Shown one piece after another: positions 50,141 through 59,989 of a stretch of 64,000 bases of DNA. The translations under genes and the position numbers were made by a program. Under the pieces are notes generated by a model that did no database searches, was not told where the DNA came from, and saw only the letters and a program-made list of their open reading frames with translations. The DNA comes from Pelobates cultripes (taxonomy: Eukaryota; Chordata; Amphibia; Anura; Pelobatidae), in the NCBI GenBank assembly GCA_933207985.1, contig OW240913.1, forward strand, positions 277,250,987 to 277,314,986, in the 5' to 3' direction. Position 1 is the stretch's first letter. Every line of letters starts with the position of its first letter.

Positions 50141-51703
50141 CAGGGAGTGCAGAATTATTAGGCAAGTTGTATTTTTGAGGATTAATTTTATTATTGAACA
50201 ACAACCATGTTCTCAATGAACCCAAAAAACTCATTAATATCAAAGCTGAATATTTTTGGAAGTAGTTTTTAGTTTGTTTTTAGTTATAGCTATGTTAGGG
50301 GGATATCTGTGTGTGCAGGTGACTATTACTGTGCATAATTATTAGGCAACTTAACAAAAAACAAATATATACCCATTTCAATTATTTATTATTACCAGTG
50401 AAACCAATATAACATCTCAACATTCACAAATATACATTTCTGACATTCAAAAACAAAACAAAAACAAATCAGTGACCAATATAGCCACCTTTCTTTGCAA
50501 GGACACTCAAAAGCCTGCCATCCATGGATTCTGTCAGTGTTTTGATCTGTTCACCATCAACATTGCGTGCAGCAGCAACCACAGCCTCCCAGACACTGTT
50601 CAGAGAGGTGTACTGTTTTCCCTCCTTGTAAATCTCACATTTGATGATGGACCACAGGTTCTCAATGGGGTTCAGATCAGGTGAACAAGGAGGCCATGTC
50701 ATTAGATTTTCTTCTTTTATACCCTTTCTTGCCAGCCACGCTGTGGAGTACTTGGACGCGTGTGATGGAGCATTGTCCTGCATGAAAATCATGTTTTTCT
50801 TGAAGGATGCAGACTTCTTCCTGTACCACTACTTGAAGAAGGTGTCTTCCAGGAACTGGCAGTAGGACTGGGAGTTGAGCTTGACTCCATCCTCAACCCG
50901 AAAAGGCCCCACAAGCTCATCTTTGATGATACCAGCCCAAACCAGTACTCCACCTCCACCTTGCTGGCGTCTGAGTCGGACTGGAGCTCTCTGCCCTTTA
51001 CCAATCCAGCCACGGGCCCATCCATCTGGCCCATCAAGACTCACTCTCATTTCATCAGTCCATAAAACCTTAGAAAAATCAGTCTTGAGATATTTCTTGG
51101 CCCAGTCTTGACGTTTCAGCTTGTGTGTCTTGTTCAGTGGTGGTCGTCTTTCAGCCTTTCTTACCTTGGCCATGTCTCTGAGTATTGCACACCTTGTGCT
51201 TTTGGGCACTCCAGTGATGTTGCAGCTCTGAAATATGGCCAAACTGGTGGCAAGTGGCATCGTGGCAGCTGCACGCTTGACTTTTCTCAGTTCATGGGCA
51301 GTTATTTTGCGCCTTGGTTTTTCCACACGCTTCTTGCAACCCTGTTGACTATTTTGAATGAAATGCTTGATTGTTCGATGATCACGCTTCAGAAGCTTTG
51401 CAATTTTAAGAGTGCTGGATCCCTCTGCAAGATATCTCACTATTTTTGACTTTTCTGAGCCTGTCAAGTCCTTCTTTTGACCCATTTTGCCAAAGGAAAG
51501 GAAGTTGCCTAATAATTATGCACACCTGATATAGGGTGTTGATGTCATTAGACCACACCCCTTCTCATTACAGAGATGCACATCACCTAATATGCTTAAT
51601 TGGTAGTAGGCTTTCGAGCCTATACAGCTTGGAGTAAGACAACATGCATAAAGAGGATGATGTGGTCAAAATACTCATTTGCCTAATAATTCTGCACTCC
51701 CTG
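50141..51703 (-). mobile_element. Tc1-like DNA transposon, D37E type, nearly intact
   Basis: The outer ends are CAGGGAGTGCAGAATTATTA at the left and TAATAATTCTGCACTCCCTG at the right, perfect inverted repeats flanked by TA. A second, inner copy of the binding word lies in each arm: GTGCATAATTATTAGGCAAC near 50332 and GTTGCCTAATAATTATGCAC near 51506. This gives an IR/DR structure with arms of about 200 bp. One minus-strand transposase fills the interior. The 1563-bp length is full for the family. Confidence 0.93.
50469..51485 (-). pseudogene. Tc1-like transposase, DD37E, single nonsense codon
   Basis: The frame starts at ATG 51485 (MGQKKDLTGSEKSKIVRYLA) and ends at 50469, 338 residues, full family length. 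Residues 1-110 hold the paired-type helix-turn-helix DNA-binding region (STLKIAKLLKRDHRTIKHFI). Catalytic residues are Asp144 (VLWTDEMRVSL), Asp237 (MIFMQDNAPSH) and Glu275 (SPDLNPIENLW), with 37 residues between the last two. Classical Tc1 has 34. This spacing is that of the DD37E (TRT-like) group reported from vertebrates. The only break is a TAG at codon 219, between FLEDTFFK and WYRKKSASFK, in the same frame on both sides. No frameshift is seen, so the copy is young or was recently inactivated. Confidence 0.92.
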
Positions 51704-51969
51704 TATATATATATATATAATATGTCATCTAAGTGTATTTTTGTATTTTATATATATATATACATATACATATATATATGTATAAATACAATTAGAGTAA
51801 AATTACACTCGTATATAGATAATATATCTCATAACTATATATATTGTATATATATATATATGCTAGAAAAAAAATAATAATCAATTAAAAATAAATGTAA
51901 AAAATGTAAAAATAATAAAAAAGAAATAAAAAAGAAATATATATGTAATTTTATTCTAACTGTATTGTG

Positions 51970-52003
<34 letters not shown>

Positions 52004-52014
52004 ATACATACATA
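51704..52014. repeat. AT-rich and (TA)n low-complexity interval
   Basis: TA dinucleotide runs occur at 51704-51718, 51850-51862 and 51970-52006, with A/T-only text between. It separates the D37E transposon from the MITE at 52015. Confidence 0.8.
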
Positions 52015-52531
52015 CAGTGGGACCTCGGTTTACAAATGCCTCGGTTAACATAATTTTCGGTTTACAAATCAAAATCCAGTGAAAATAATGCCTCGGTTTA
52101 TAAAAAATTTTCGCAATGCAAACAAGTTTCCCCAGGATGCATTGCATCTGGGAGGTTTATAGCACCACCCCCTGCATGCTGGAGCCTGTGGGTAGCACAT
52201 GGTGTCGAGTGTGGAGATGTTGGAGCGACTTTGGCATAGAGTTTTGGAGCCATTATTGAAATTGTTTGCAGTTGTTTTGGGACTTTTTGGTGCATTTCTC
52301 AAGCTGTGGAAAGGTAGGCAACTGAGCTTCATCGTTTGCATGCCTTTCATTGTGTGTTCTGCATTGTGGGTTGGTTTCCATGCCAGCTCATTTTGACGTT
52401 TTTCTGACCTCCAGAACGGATTAATTGGTTTTCAATGTATTCCTATGGGACACTACGTTTCGTTTTACAAATTTTTCGCAATAAGAAACGTCCCAGAGAA
52501 CGCAATAAATTCATAAACTGTGGTCCCACTG
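52015..52531. mobile_element. Mariner/Tigger-like non-autonomous element
   Basis: The left end CAGTGGGACCTCGGTTTACA and the right end (reversed) CAGTGGGACCACAGTTTATG are inverted repeats flanked by TA. Further inverted words are GCCTCGGTTAAC-type repeats on the left and the AAATTTTTCGCAATAAGAAA region on the right. The interior has a GC-richer part (52120-52210) and no transposase. Length 517 bp. Confidence 0.75.
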
Positions 52532-52584
52532 TATATATATTTATATCAAAATACACTTAGAATGAAATTATATATATACCTATG

Positions 52585-52650
52585 TACCTTTATACAGTGC
52601 TACGGAATCTGATGGCGCTATATAAATAATAAAATAATAATAATGTATTT
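52585..52650 (+). repeat. SINE/LINE 3' tail module
   Basis: TACAGTGCTACGGAATCTGA, then TGGCGCTATATAAATAATA and a short AAT tail. Only the last 60 bp of the module are present. Confidence 0.6.
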
Positions 52651-54390
52651 GTAAATAAATAAAAAGAATCCGAAATATACATATGTCCATATACATTATT
52701 ACATAAATAATTTCATAAATATACACGTAGGCTTCAAATATATAAATATGTATATATATATTTAAATTCTACATGCATATTTATGTAATATTTTTGACAT
52801 AATTTAGTAATTTTAATGATTGCAATTTGGGGGACCGGCCTGACAACCCAGGCTGAAAGTCCAGAGAATTTCATTTGCTAGCACTATATTAAACCCTGTA
52901 ACTTTCCAAGATACCCTAAAACCTGTACATGGGGGTACTGTTTTACTCAGTAGACTTCGCTGAACACAAATACTAGTGTTTCAAACAGTAAAACATATCA
53001 CAGCGATGATATTGTCAGTGAAAGTGTAATTTTTTGCATTTTTCACACATAAATGGCACTTTCACTGATGATATCATTGTTGTGATACGTTTTACTGTTT
53101 TGAAACACTAATATTTGTGTTCAGCAAAATCTTCCAAGTATAACAGTAACCCCCATGTACAGGTTTTATAGTGTTTTTGAAAGGTTCAGGGTCAAATACA
53201 AGGCCGTTTTTTTCACATAGAAATTTGACAGATTGGTTATGTTGCAGTTGAGAGAGTATGGTAGCCCAGGAATGACAATAACCCCCATGATGGCATACCA
53301 TTTGCAAAAGAAGACAACTCAAGGTATTACAAATGGGGTATGTTCAGTCTTTTTTAGTAGCCACTTAGTCAGAAACACTGGCCAAATTTAGCGTTCATTA
53401 TTGCTTCTTGCCTTTTTAACACACAAACAAATATGTGCTGAATTTGGCCAATGTTTGTGACTAAGTGGCTACTAAAAAAGACTGGACATACCCCATATTG
53501 AATACTCTGGGCTGTCTAATTTTCAAAAATATATAGTTTGATGGGAGAAAATTACATTGGTCGGCTTCAAAAATGTTCCAAATAGGACATGGGTGCATGA
53601 TGACCAGCTGTGAAAATTCCAAGTTGGAAAACTGGAATGCGCACCCTCCAAATAAGGTCTTTTTGCCCCCAGAGAACCCAACACAACCTATACATGGGTG
53701 GTATCACTGTCATCAGGAGATGTTGCTGAATACATATTGGGGTGTTCTTTGGCAGTAATCAAACTTCTTAGTATATGTATTCTTAAATTTCAATGTGTGT
53801 CAAAGAAATCACCAATTAATAATTTTTTTTTAAATTTGGCATAGATTGGTGGTAAAATGGTTGCATGAAAAGAGTCAAAATACCCCAAGTTTAATACCTT
53901 AGGTTGCCTTCTTTTTAAAAATATACACATGTGATGGGTTATTCAGGGATTCCTGACAGATAACAGTGTTACAATGTAACTTGCGTTCATTTTGAAAAAA
54001 AAATGGTTTGGAAATAGCATAGTGCTACTTGTACGTATGGCCCTATAACGTTCCCAAAAAAAGCTAAGAACATGTTAACATTGTGTTTTTCTAAACTCAG
54101 GACAGTTGTAGATGTGTAACAGATTTTGGGGGTCAAAGTTCGAAAAGTATTTTTTTTTGCATTTTATAATATATTTTTTATTGTAAATTATAGTATATGA
54201 TAAAAATAATAGTATCTTTAGAAAGACCATTTAATGGTGAGAAAAATGGTATATAATATGTGTGGGTACAGTAAATGAGTAAGAGGAAAATTACAGTTAA
54301 ACACAGACACCACAGAAATGTAAAAAGAGCCCCGGTCCTTAATGGTAAGAAAATTGAAAAACGGTCTGGTCACCCAGGGGTTAATATAAA
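52651..54390. repeat. Large palindromic DNA repeat, non-autonomous
   Basis: Two strong palindromes lie in tandem. One is centred near 53033 (GAACACAAATACTAGTGTTT with AAACACTAATATTTGTGTTC, and GTAAAACATATCACAG with TTGTGATACGTTTTAC). The other is centred near 53412 (AGTCTTTTTTAGTAGCCACT with AGTGGCTACTAAAAAAGACT). The right end reads GGTCACCCAGGGGTTAA at 54367. No coding sequence. It is probably the right half of the element starting near 48.35 kb. Confidence 0.6.
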
Positions 54391-54460
54391 ATAAAGTAAG
54401 AAGAGAATAATGGTGGAAAATGGGCAAGTTCTTGAGGAGAATATATTTCAGTTATTTAAA

Positions 54461-54592
54461 ACTATGAAACTAAAGAGGAAGACCAATGCTAGTTTTACAG
54501 GATGGTTTTATTAACTCTAATTTCTACCCAAAAGTTCACCTAATCCTTTAATTTGTATCTAAATGGTTGCATTTACTTGTCTAACTCTCACT
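54461..54592. repeat. Direct repeat flanking an L1 fragment (left copy)
   Basis: The words AACTATGAAACTAAAGAGGA, GTTTTACAGGATGGTTTTAT and CTAAATGGTTGCATTTACTT recur in the same order after the L1 fragment, at 55216-55333 and 57216-57294, where the second copy is split by the hAT-like insertion. The left copy lacks about 55 bp present in the right copy. Confidence 0.8.
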
Positions 54593-54595
54593 CTC

Positions 54596-55215
54596 TGAAA
54601 ATAAAAGATATGTGTAAAAATTACCATATTTTACAATTTACGGATATAATACAAAGATTGGATCCACCAAACAGAGAAATATTCAGCTATTTGAGAATTA
54701 AAGGTTTCTTGAAAGATCATATTATCAAAACACAAAGGGAAGAGAAGGACTGTATTAATATAATATTCTGTGGTAAAACAATCAAGAGGGCTTACTCATG
54801 CGCTAAAGCCCTATTGACGTCCAGATTTTCAATGGTCTGTCCTCCAGCGTTAAAAAAATAGGAAAAGGAATTGGGGATAATTATACCTCATAAAGAATGG
54901 TGTCTGTCTTTGAGTACAACATTGAGTAAACATTGTTTGGGCATTCTGGAAACACATGTAAAAACAATAGATAGATGGAACTTAGTACCAAAAGAACTAT
55001 CAAGAATATCGGCCATTCACTCACCAAATTGTTGGAGATGTAATAAAGCTGATGGTACCCATGTTTGGTAGAGTTGTCCAGATATTATCCCACTTTGGAA
55101 TGTCGTGTATGTATAGGGAATATTTATGTACCCAGAAAGCCTGAAATAGCCTTACTACTACTTTGTACTATTCTATTTTTTATATGATAAAAAATTCAAT
55201 AAAGAATGAAATTAA
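54596..55215 (+). pseudogene. L1/Tx1-type LINE ORF2 C-terminal fragment
   Basis: The translation reads DPPNREIFSYLRIKGFLKD, then, after a stop, GIIIPHKEWCLSLSTT, HVKTIDRWNLVPKEL, SPNCWRCNKADGTHVW, a stop and SCPDIIPLW. The F.YLR.KGF motif is shared with the L1 relic at 14.15 kb. The CWRCNKADGTHVW..SCPDI word is the C-terminal Cys/His motif of L1 ORF2. The 3' end follows as AATTCAATAAAGAATG and AAATTAAAA. It is a normal 5'-truncated LINE 3' stub with two stops. Confidence 0.8.
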
Positions 55216-55333
55216 AACTATGAAACTAAAGAGGAAGAAATTTAAATTACCGAGGCAACAGATTGCTTTACAAACCACTACTATGCATTTTTTGGCAAGT
55301 TTTACAGAATGTTTTTATTAACTCTATGATTTC
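55216..55333. repeat. Direct repeat flanking the L1 fragment (right copy, first part)
   Basis: It matches 54461-54520 (AACTATGAAACTAAAGAGGA, AAGTTTTACAGAATG, TTTTATTAACTCT) and continues after the hAT-like insertion at 57216-57294 with CTAATCCTTTAATCTGTAT and CTAAATGGTTGCATTTACTT. Confidence 0.8.
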
Positions 55334-55364
55334 AAGGCATGTGCATGGGAAAATGTTTCGGTTT

Positions 55365-55575
55365 GGTTCGGCATTCCGAAATTCGGGACTTCTGCAATTC
55401 GGCACTTCGGCAATTCAGCACTTCAACATTTCGGAACTTCGGAACTTCGGCACTTTGGCACTTCGGAAATTCAGTAATTTCGGAACTTTGGGACCTCGGC
55501 AATTCAGCACTTCGGCAATTCAGCACTTCAACACTTCGGAACTTCGGCAACTTGAGCACTTCGACACGTCTCTTG
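55365..55575 (+). repeat. TTCGGCAC/TTCGGAAC minisatellite, left
   Basis: Units of 8-10 bp (CACTTCGGAA, TTCAGCACTTCGGCAA) repeat about twenty times. The open frames in both strands here are products of the repeat. Confidence 0.85.
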
Positions 55576-55585
55576 CAGCTGCTTG

Positions 55586-55790
55586 GTAGATAACTCCCTA
55601 ATTGCCACGGTATTAGGGAGTTATCTACCAAAAAGCTGAAAGACCTAAATTGGTCTTTCAGACAAATTTACTAATACTAAGTAAAAATTACTTAGTATTA
55701 GTAAATTGTGCCCCTACTTGCTATACCGCGAGTAGGGGCATGTCTATTAAACAGTGAGCAGCCACTGGCTGTTTACTGTTAAAAAAAAAA
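55586..55790. repeat. Hairpin block, left arm
   Basis: Consecutive palindromes: GGTAGATAACTCCCTAAT/ATTAGGGAGTTATCTACC; CTGAAAGACC/GGTCTTTCAG; TTTACTAATACTAAGTAA/TTACTTAGTATTAGTAAA; GCCCCTACT/AGTAGGGGC; CAGTGAGCAGCCA against TGGCTGTTTACTG. The whole block is mirrored at 56622-56815. Confidence 0.85.
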
Positions 55791-55794
55791 TGGG

Positions 55795-56600
55795 TCCCCC
55801 CTCCCGAGCCCCCACCTGCAACGCGCGAGTGGGGGCTTTTAAACTAAAGGAGGGGCCTATTGCCCCTCTGGCCCCTACCCCTGAGCGGTGGGTGGCGGGC
55901 CCTAAAGTAAAATAATGGGGGGGAACCTATTGTCCTACCCCCCGGCCCCCACCCCTGAGTGGCGGGTGGGGTCCCTAAAGTAAAATAATAGTGGAGGGGG
56001 GACCTATTGTCCTCCACCCTGGCCCCCACCCCTGAGTGGTGGGTGGGGGCCCTAAATTAGAATGAGGGGGGACCTGAGCGGTGGGTGGGGGCCCAAAATA
56101 CTAATTAGGGGGTCCTTACTTCCTCCCCTCTGGCCCCCACCCATCCCGCTCATTCTAATTTAGGGCCCCCACCCACTGCTCAGAGGTGGGGGCCTGGGGG
56201 GAGGACATTAGGTCCCCCCAATTAATATTTTAGGGCCCCCACCCACCACTCAGGGGTGGGGGCCAGGGGGGAGGACATTAGGTCCCCCTAATTAGTATTT
56301 AAGGGCCCCCACCCACCGCTCAGGGGTGGGGGCCAGAGGTGAGGACATTAGGTCCTCCCCCCTTATTCTAATTTAGGGCCCCCACCCACCGCTCAGGGGT
56401 GGGGGCCAGGGGGGAGGACATTAGGTCCCCCCCATTACTTTACTTTAGGGCCCCTACCCGCCGCTCATAGGTGGAGGCCGGGGGGAGGACAATAGGTCCC
56501 CCCCTTATTTTACTTTAGGGCCCACAATCGCCGTTCAGGGATGGGGGCCGGGGGGAGACAATAGGTTCCCCCTTCAGGTTAGGAGGGGGAGGGGGGGACG
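55795..56600. repeat. G/C-rich minisatellite, about 70-bp period, strand switch near 56100-56150
   Basis: Units contain GGCCCCCACCCCTGAG, GGTGGGTGGGGGCCC, TAAAGTAAAATAA and an AGGACATTAGGTCC type word. About four units read in one orientation up to 56100, and six to seven in the opposite orientation after about 56150. Each unit is itself nearly palindromic (GGCCCCCACC/GGTGGGGGCC). G-runs of 5-7 bases recur on both strands. Confidence 0.85.
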
Positions 56601-56621
56601 TTTCTTTTTTTTTCTTACAGT

Positions 56622-56815
56622 GAGCAGCCACAGGCTGCTCACTGTTTAATTGACATGCCCCTACTAGCAGTATAGCGAGTAGGGGCATAATTTACTAATA
56701 CTAAGTAATATTTACTTAGTATTAGTAAATTTGTCTGAAAGACCAATTTAGGTCTTTCAGCCTTTTAGTAGATAGCTCCCTAATACTGTGGGAATTAGGG
56801 AGTTATCTACTTATT
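56622..56815. repeat. Hairpin block, right arm
   Basis: The same set of palindromes as at 55586-55790, in reverse order and orientation, ending ATTAGGGAGTTATCTACTT. Confidence 0.85.
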
Positions 56816-57004
56816 CATTCCTGTCATTACATTGACTGGCCAAGTAACTTCCATTTTATATGAATGTATGTTACTTGATTGTTGTAAGTGTTGCAAATGC
56901 TTGCTGAATCCTGGCTATGTTTGTATACTTTTTATTTAAAATTGTGTACAGTGTAACATTCTTCTTCTTCCACTGGGTAAGTATATTAGTACTCAGGCAA
57001 TACT

Positions 57005-57195
57005 GTGCTTCGGAACTTCGGCAATTTGGCACTTCGGCAATTTGGAACTTCAGAACTTCGGAAGTTCGACACTTCGACACTTCAGGACCTCAGTAATTTG
57101 ACACTTCGGCAATTCGGCACTTCGGCTATTCGGACAATCGGAAGTACCCAAATGTCCGAATTACCCGAAATTTGTCCGAATTCATATTCGGCCCA
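57005..57195. repeat. TTCGG minisatellite, right
   Basis: The unit type is that of the left block (GGAACTTCGGCAAT, GGCACTTCGGC) and it turns into CCGAA words (GTCCGAATTACCCGAAA) near the right end. It is therefore partly direct and partly inverted relative to the left block. Confidence 0.8.
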
Positions 57196-57329
57196 AAACT
57201 AATTGCACATGTCTAATGATTTCTGCTCAAACGTCTACCTAATCCTTTAATCTGTATTTAATCTAAATGGTTGCATTTACTTGTCTAACTCTCACTTCAA
57301 TATATGCATAAATCATCCATGCTTCATTC

Positions 57330-57600
57330 TTAAAGGGACAACACACGGTCAAAGAAGACATAAATAAATAAAACACTGTTTAGTTGATATACCCAAAATG
57401 AAAACATGCATGCATTTAATTATGCATGTTTTCATTTGAGGTATATCTAAAAACAGCTTTTCAATGCCGCTTAAGTGTCTGCAAGGTTAGTACATTGGGC
57501 AATTGCTAGCTCTTGACTTTAGCTGAGCTAAACAAACAAGGAAGTAACAGGACCTGTTGTCTGCTGGAAAGCCAGAGAGTGTAACAATGTTAATCTTTAT
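57330..57600. mobile_element. T2-like MITE relic
   Basis: TTAAAGGGACAACACACGGT resembles the T2-type end. A strong palindrome follows (GATATACC..AAATGAAAACATGCAT with ATGCATGTTTTCATTT..GGTATATC, centred near 57420). No right terminus was found. Confidence 0.5.
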
Positions 57601-57639
57601 AAAGGCCAACTATTATTGAAATCAGCACAAAAAAAAAAA

Positions 57640-57875
57640 GAGTACATACCCTCCACGCATAAACCATTCGTCAGGCTGAAGTGTTTCAGGGGTCTGGAAT
57701 ATACCTTTAATTGCAGGTCTGTCTTACTCCATTTACACTCTTTATTAAAATATTTTGCCACACTCCTGCATGAATTTCTCTTCAGTTCACTATCTCCTTC
57801 AAAAATACCCCCATGCCTGATTCCCTCCGGGTCCATTGTTTTACTATCAATTCCAACCTCTTGTGCACTCCTCAT
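57640..57875 (-). other. Unrecognised open frame of about 78 residues before a possible splice donor
   Basis: The minus strand reads from an ATG at 57875 as MRSAQEVGIDSKTMDPEG, then HGGIFEGDSELKRNSC and SVAKYFNKECKWSKTDLQL, up to about TNGLCVEG, where GAGGGTATGT could be a donor. Amino-acid use is balanced and protein-like. I recognise no domain. It lies next to a MITE relic and may be part of a transposon. It is not a GRIK2 exon. Confidence 0.2.
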
Positions 57876-59989
57876 TATGCAAACTATTTGCAGATTTAAT
57901 TAGATGTGACCAATAGATGAATAAAAAGGAAGAGCAGTAAAAAAATCTATTAATACATTATATTTGTAAGAAATATATAAATATAGATTTTTATATTATG
58001 CATCAGTGTAATACAAAATATATATTTAATATCAATATTTTGCAATACACTGACTGTCTCATTTTCTCACTATTTTGATATGTCTAAATAGTTTTTCCAA
58101 AATTGATTGTATGGATGCAATTCATCCAAACTGAGTAGTCACATGAACAAATCCCATATCCCTTTATTCTTTTACCTGTTTGGGGGTATAAATCAATTAA
58201 TATAAGACAATTTGTTTGTTGTACACAAGACCGGACCAAATATTTAACACACTGACAAATCCTGAATTGACTGAAAATATATTTTTTAAACAAATATAGA
58301 CAAAATAAATGTTGCAATGCAAGATAGCCAGTCACCTCATTTGTCTATATATTGAACAATTATAATTATTTTATTTTTATTACATGTTATTCTATATTTA
58401 CCCAAAGTTTTTATACTGGCAAAGAGATTAAAAAGAAGTCCCAAGTTTTATTTCTCTAAAAGATATAACAATTACGTTTAAAGCCGAGCAGAATACAGTG
58501 CCAGCCTCTATTTAAAAAACAAACAATCTTTAATTAAATTTAAACTAATTTGTATTGTCGATGAAATTAGTATTAATGCAGTTCTACTTCAAGAGAAGAG
58601 TTCCCCAGCTCCTAAAAAGCTAGAAAATAATTTCTGTTATGTATTACTTACTTTAGTAATATGTTAGGCCACAACAAGGGACATTTGTTTATCCCTGAAC
58701 ATTCTTATAAATAAATACAGTACATGCTGGCACATATTCAACTCAGTTTGCAGCTTGCCAGGCTCCCAAGAGAATCAATATAAAGAGCACAAAATTCTTG
58801 CAGGAGCTGCCATATTCTGCATTGGTTTTCAAGTGATATGTCATCTTGTGGAAAATGTGTAGTATTGAGATATTGCTTGAAGGTAAAATGCAAAAAGTTT
58901 CAATGCCTAGATTTATAATTCCCAGCAGTGAAAATATAAACCAAGTATTCCCTGAAAATCATAGTGTGTCAGTTTTTTCAGTTAAGTACACATCTTCTGT
59001 CAGTATGTGTAATATCATTGAGCCAAAGGTGATTTATTTGCTGAATTTGTATTTTATTTCTTGCTGAATCATATCTGTAAATCTCATAGTTTATCAGAAT
59101 TGTATTACACTATTTTGCAAAAAAAAAAAAAAATATATATAATTAACAATATGTAAAATAGACCATGAACCATTTAACCCAGTGCTAGAAATAAAATACT
59201 ACAACATCATGTTTGATCCTTAAAGTTACACAAGATTTAGTACTGGTTAAAATAGGAAAATGGTTGAGTCAGGGCAGATAATATGTAAACCTATGCTATT
59301 AGCCAGGTTTTAAGAGTTACTCGCCACTGCATGCCATAGTATAGCCTCCACAGTTGAATGTATATTTCCAAGGGCTACATTACAAGTGTAGTAACTATAA
59401 GCATTTATTATTTATAAATATACAATTATTTTTGTAATATATTGAAAAAAAAATCTAATTAAACAAAGGAAATGAAAATGTAAGTAATTACTTTCTTTTT
59501 TTTTATCTTTTCAGAAAAGAACATAAAACAAACGGAAACTATTGGAATGTGATAGTTGTATATAGTGGTCTGTTTTTATGGACCAGTGATCTCCTAACAT
59601 ATCATAACAATCTGGATCTGTAAGAAAATCACAATTTAATCTTACAGACATGTTCATTAAAAGAAAATGTAGCTCATGTGGGACAAGGGAGGGAAGACTT
59701 GTGTAGAGCAGCACAGCAAGTGTTACTCTAACCAAAAACTGTTTTCTGAAAAAAAAAAAGGGGATTTGAGTAACCCTTGAAGAACAAGAGAATTGTGTTG
59801 GATAGCTCAATTATTGGTAATTTCATATTTGGGCAATTGTACCATCAGCAATGGATTTAAAGATGGTGCTTGGCTTCTCTTTTTATTTTCTACCTTTCTG
59901 TAAATACTTTTCTCCACCTCACTTTTACTATTCTTGTCACACCATCTCATTCTTATCATTGCCACCTTATTCTTGCATTTAAAAAAATA

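Larger units (their letters stand above)
55334..57215. mobile_element. hAT-like non-autonomous element, palindrome of palindromes
   Basis: An 8-bp target duplication, ATGATTTC, lies at 55326-55333 and 57216-57223. The ends AAGGCATGTGCATGGG and (reversed) TAGACATGTGCAATTAG share GRCATGTGCA. The 8-bp duplication and these ends fit the hAT superfamily. Inside, in mirror order from both ends, come TTCGG-type minisatellites, a block of consecutive hairpins, a CCCCTACT..GAGTAGGGGCA hairpin with GTGAGCAGCCA, and then a central G/C-rich minisatellite that also switches strand. There is no coding capacity. Confidence 0.8.

Noticed and set aside
57790..57875. The frame at 57.8 kb contains HGGIFEG, resembling the RFGGIFEYVESG start of GRIK2 exon 2
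   Set aside because: Only five residues agree. The following residues do not match the kainate receptor domain, and exon 2 should be followed downstream by exon 3, which is not found between here and exon 4.
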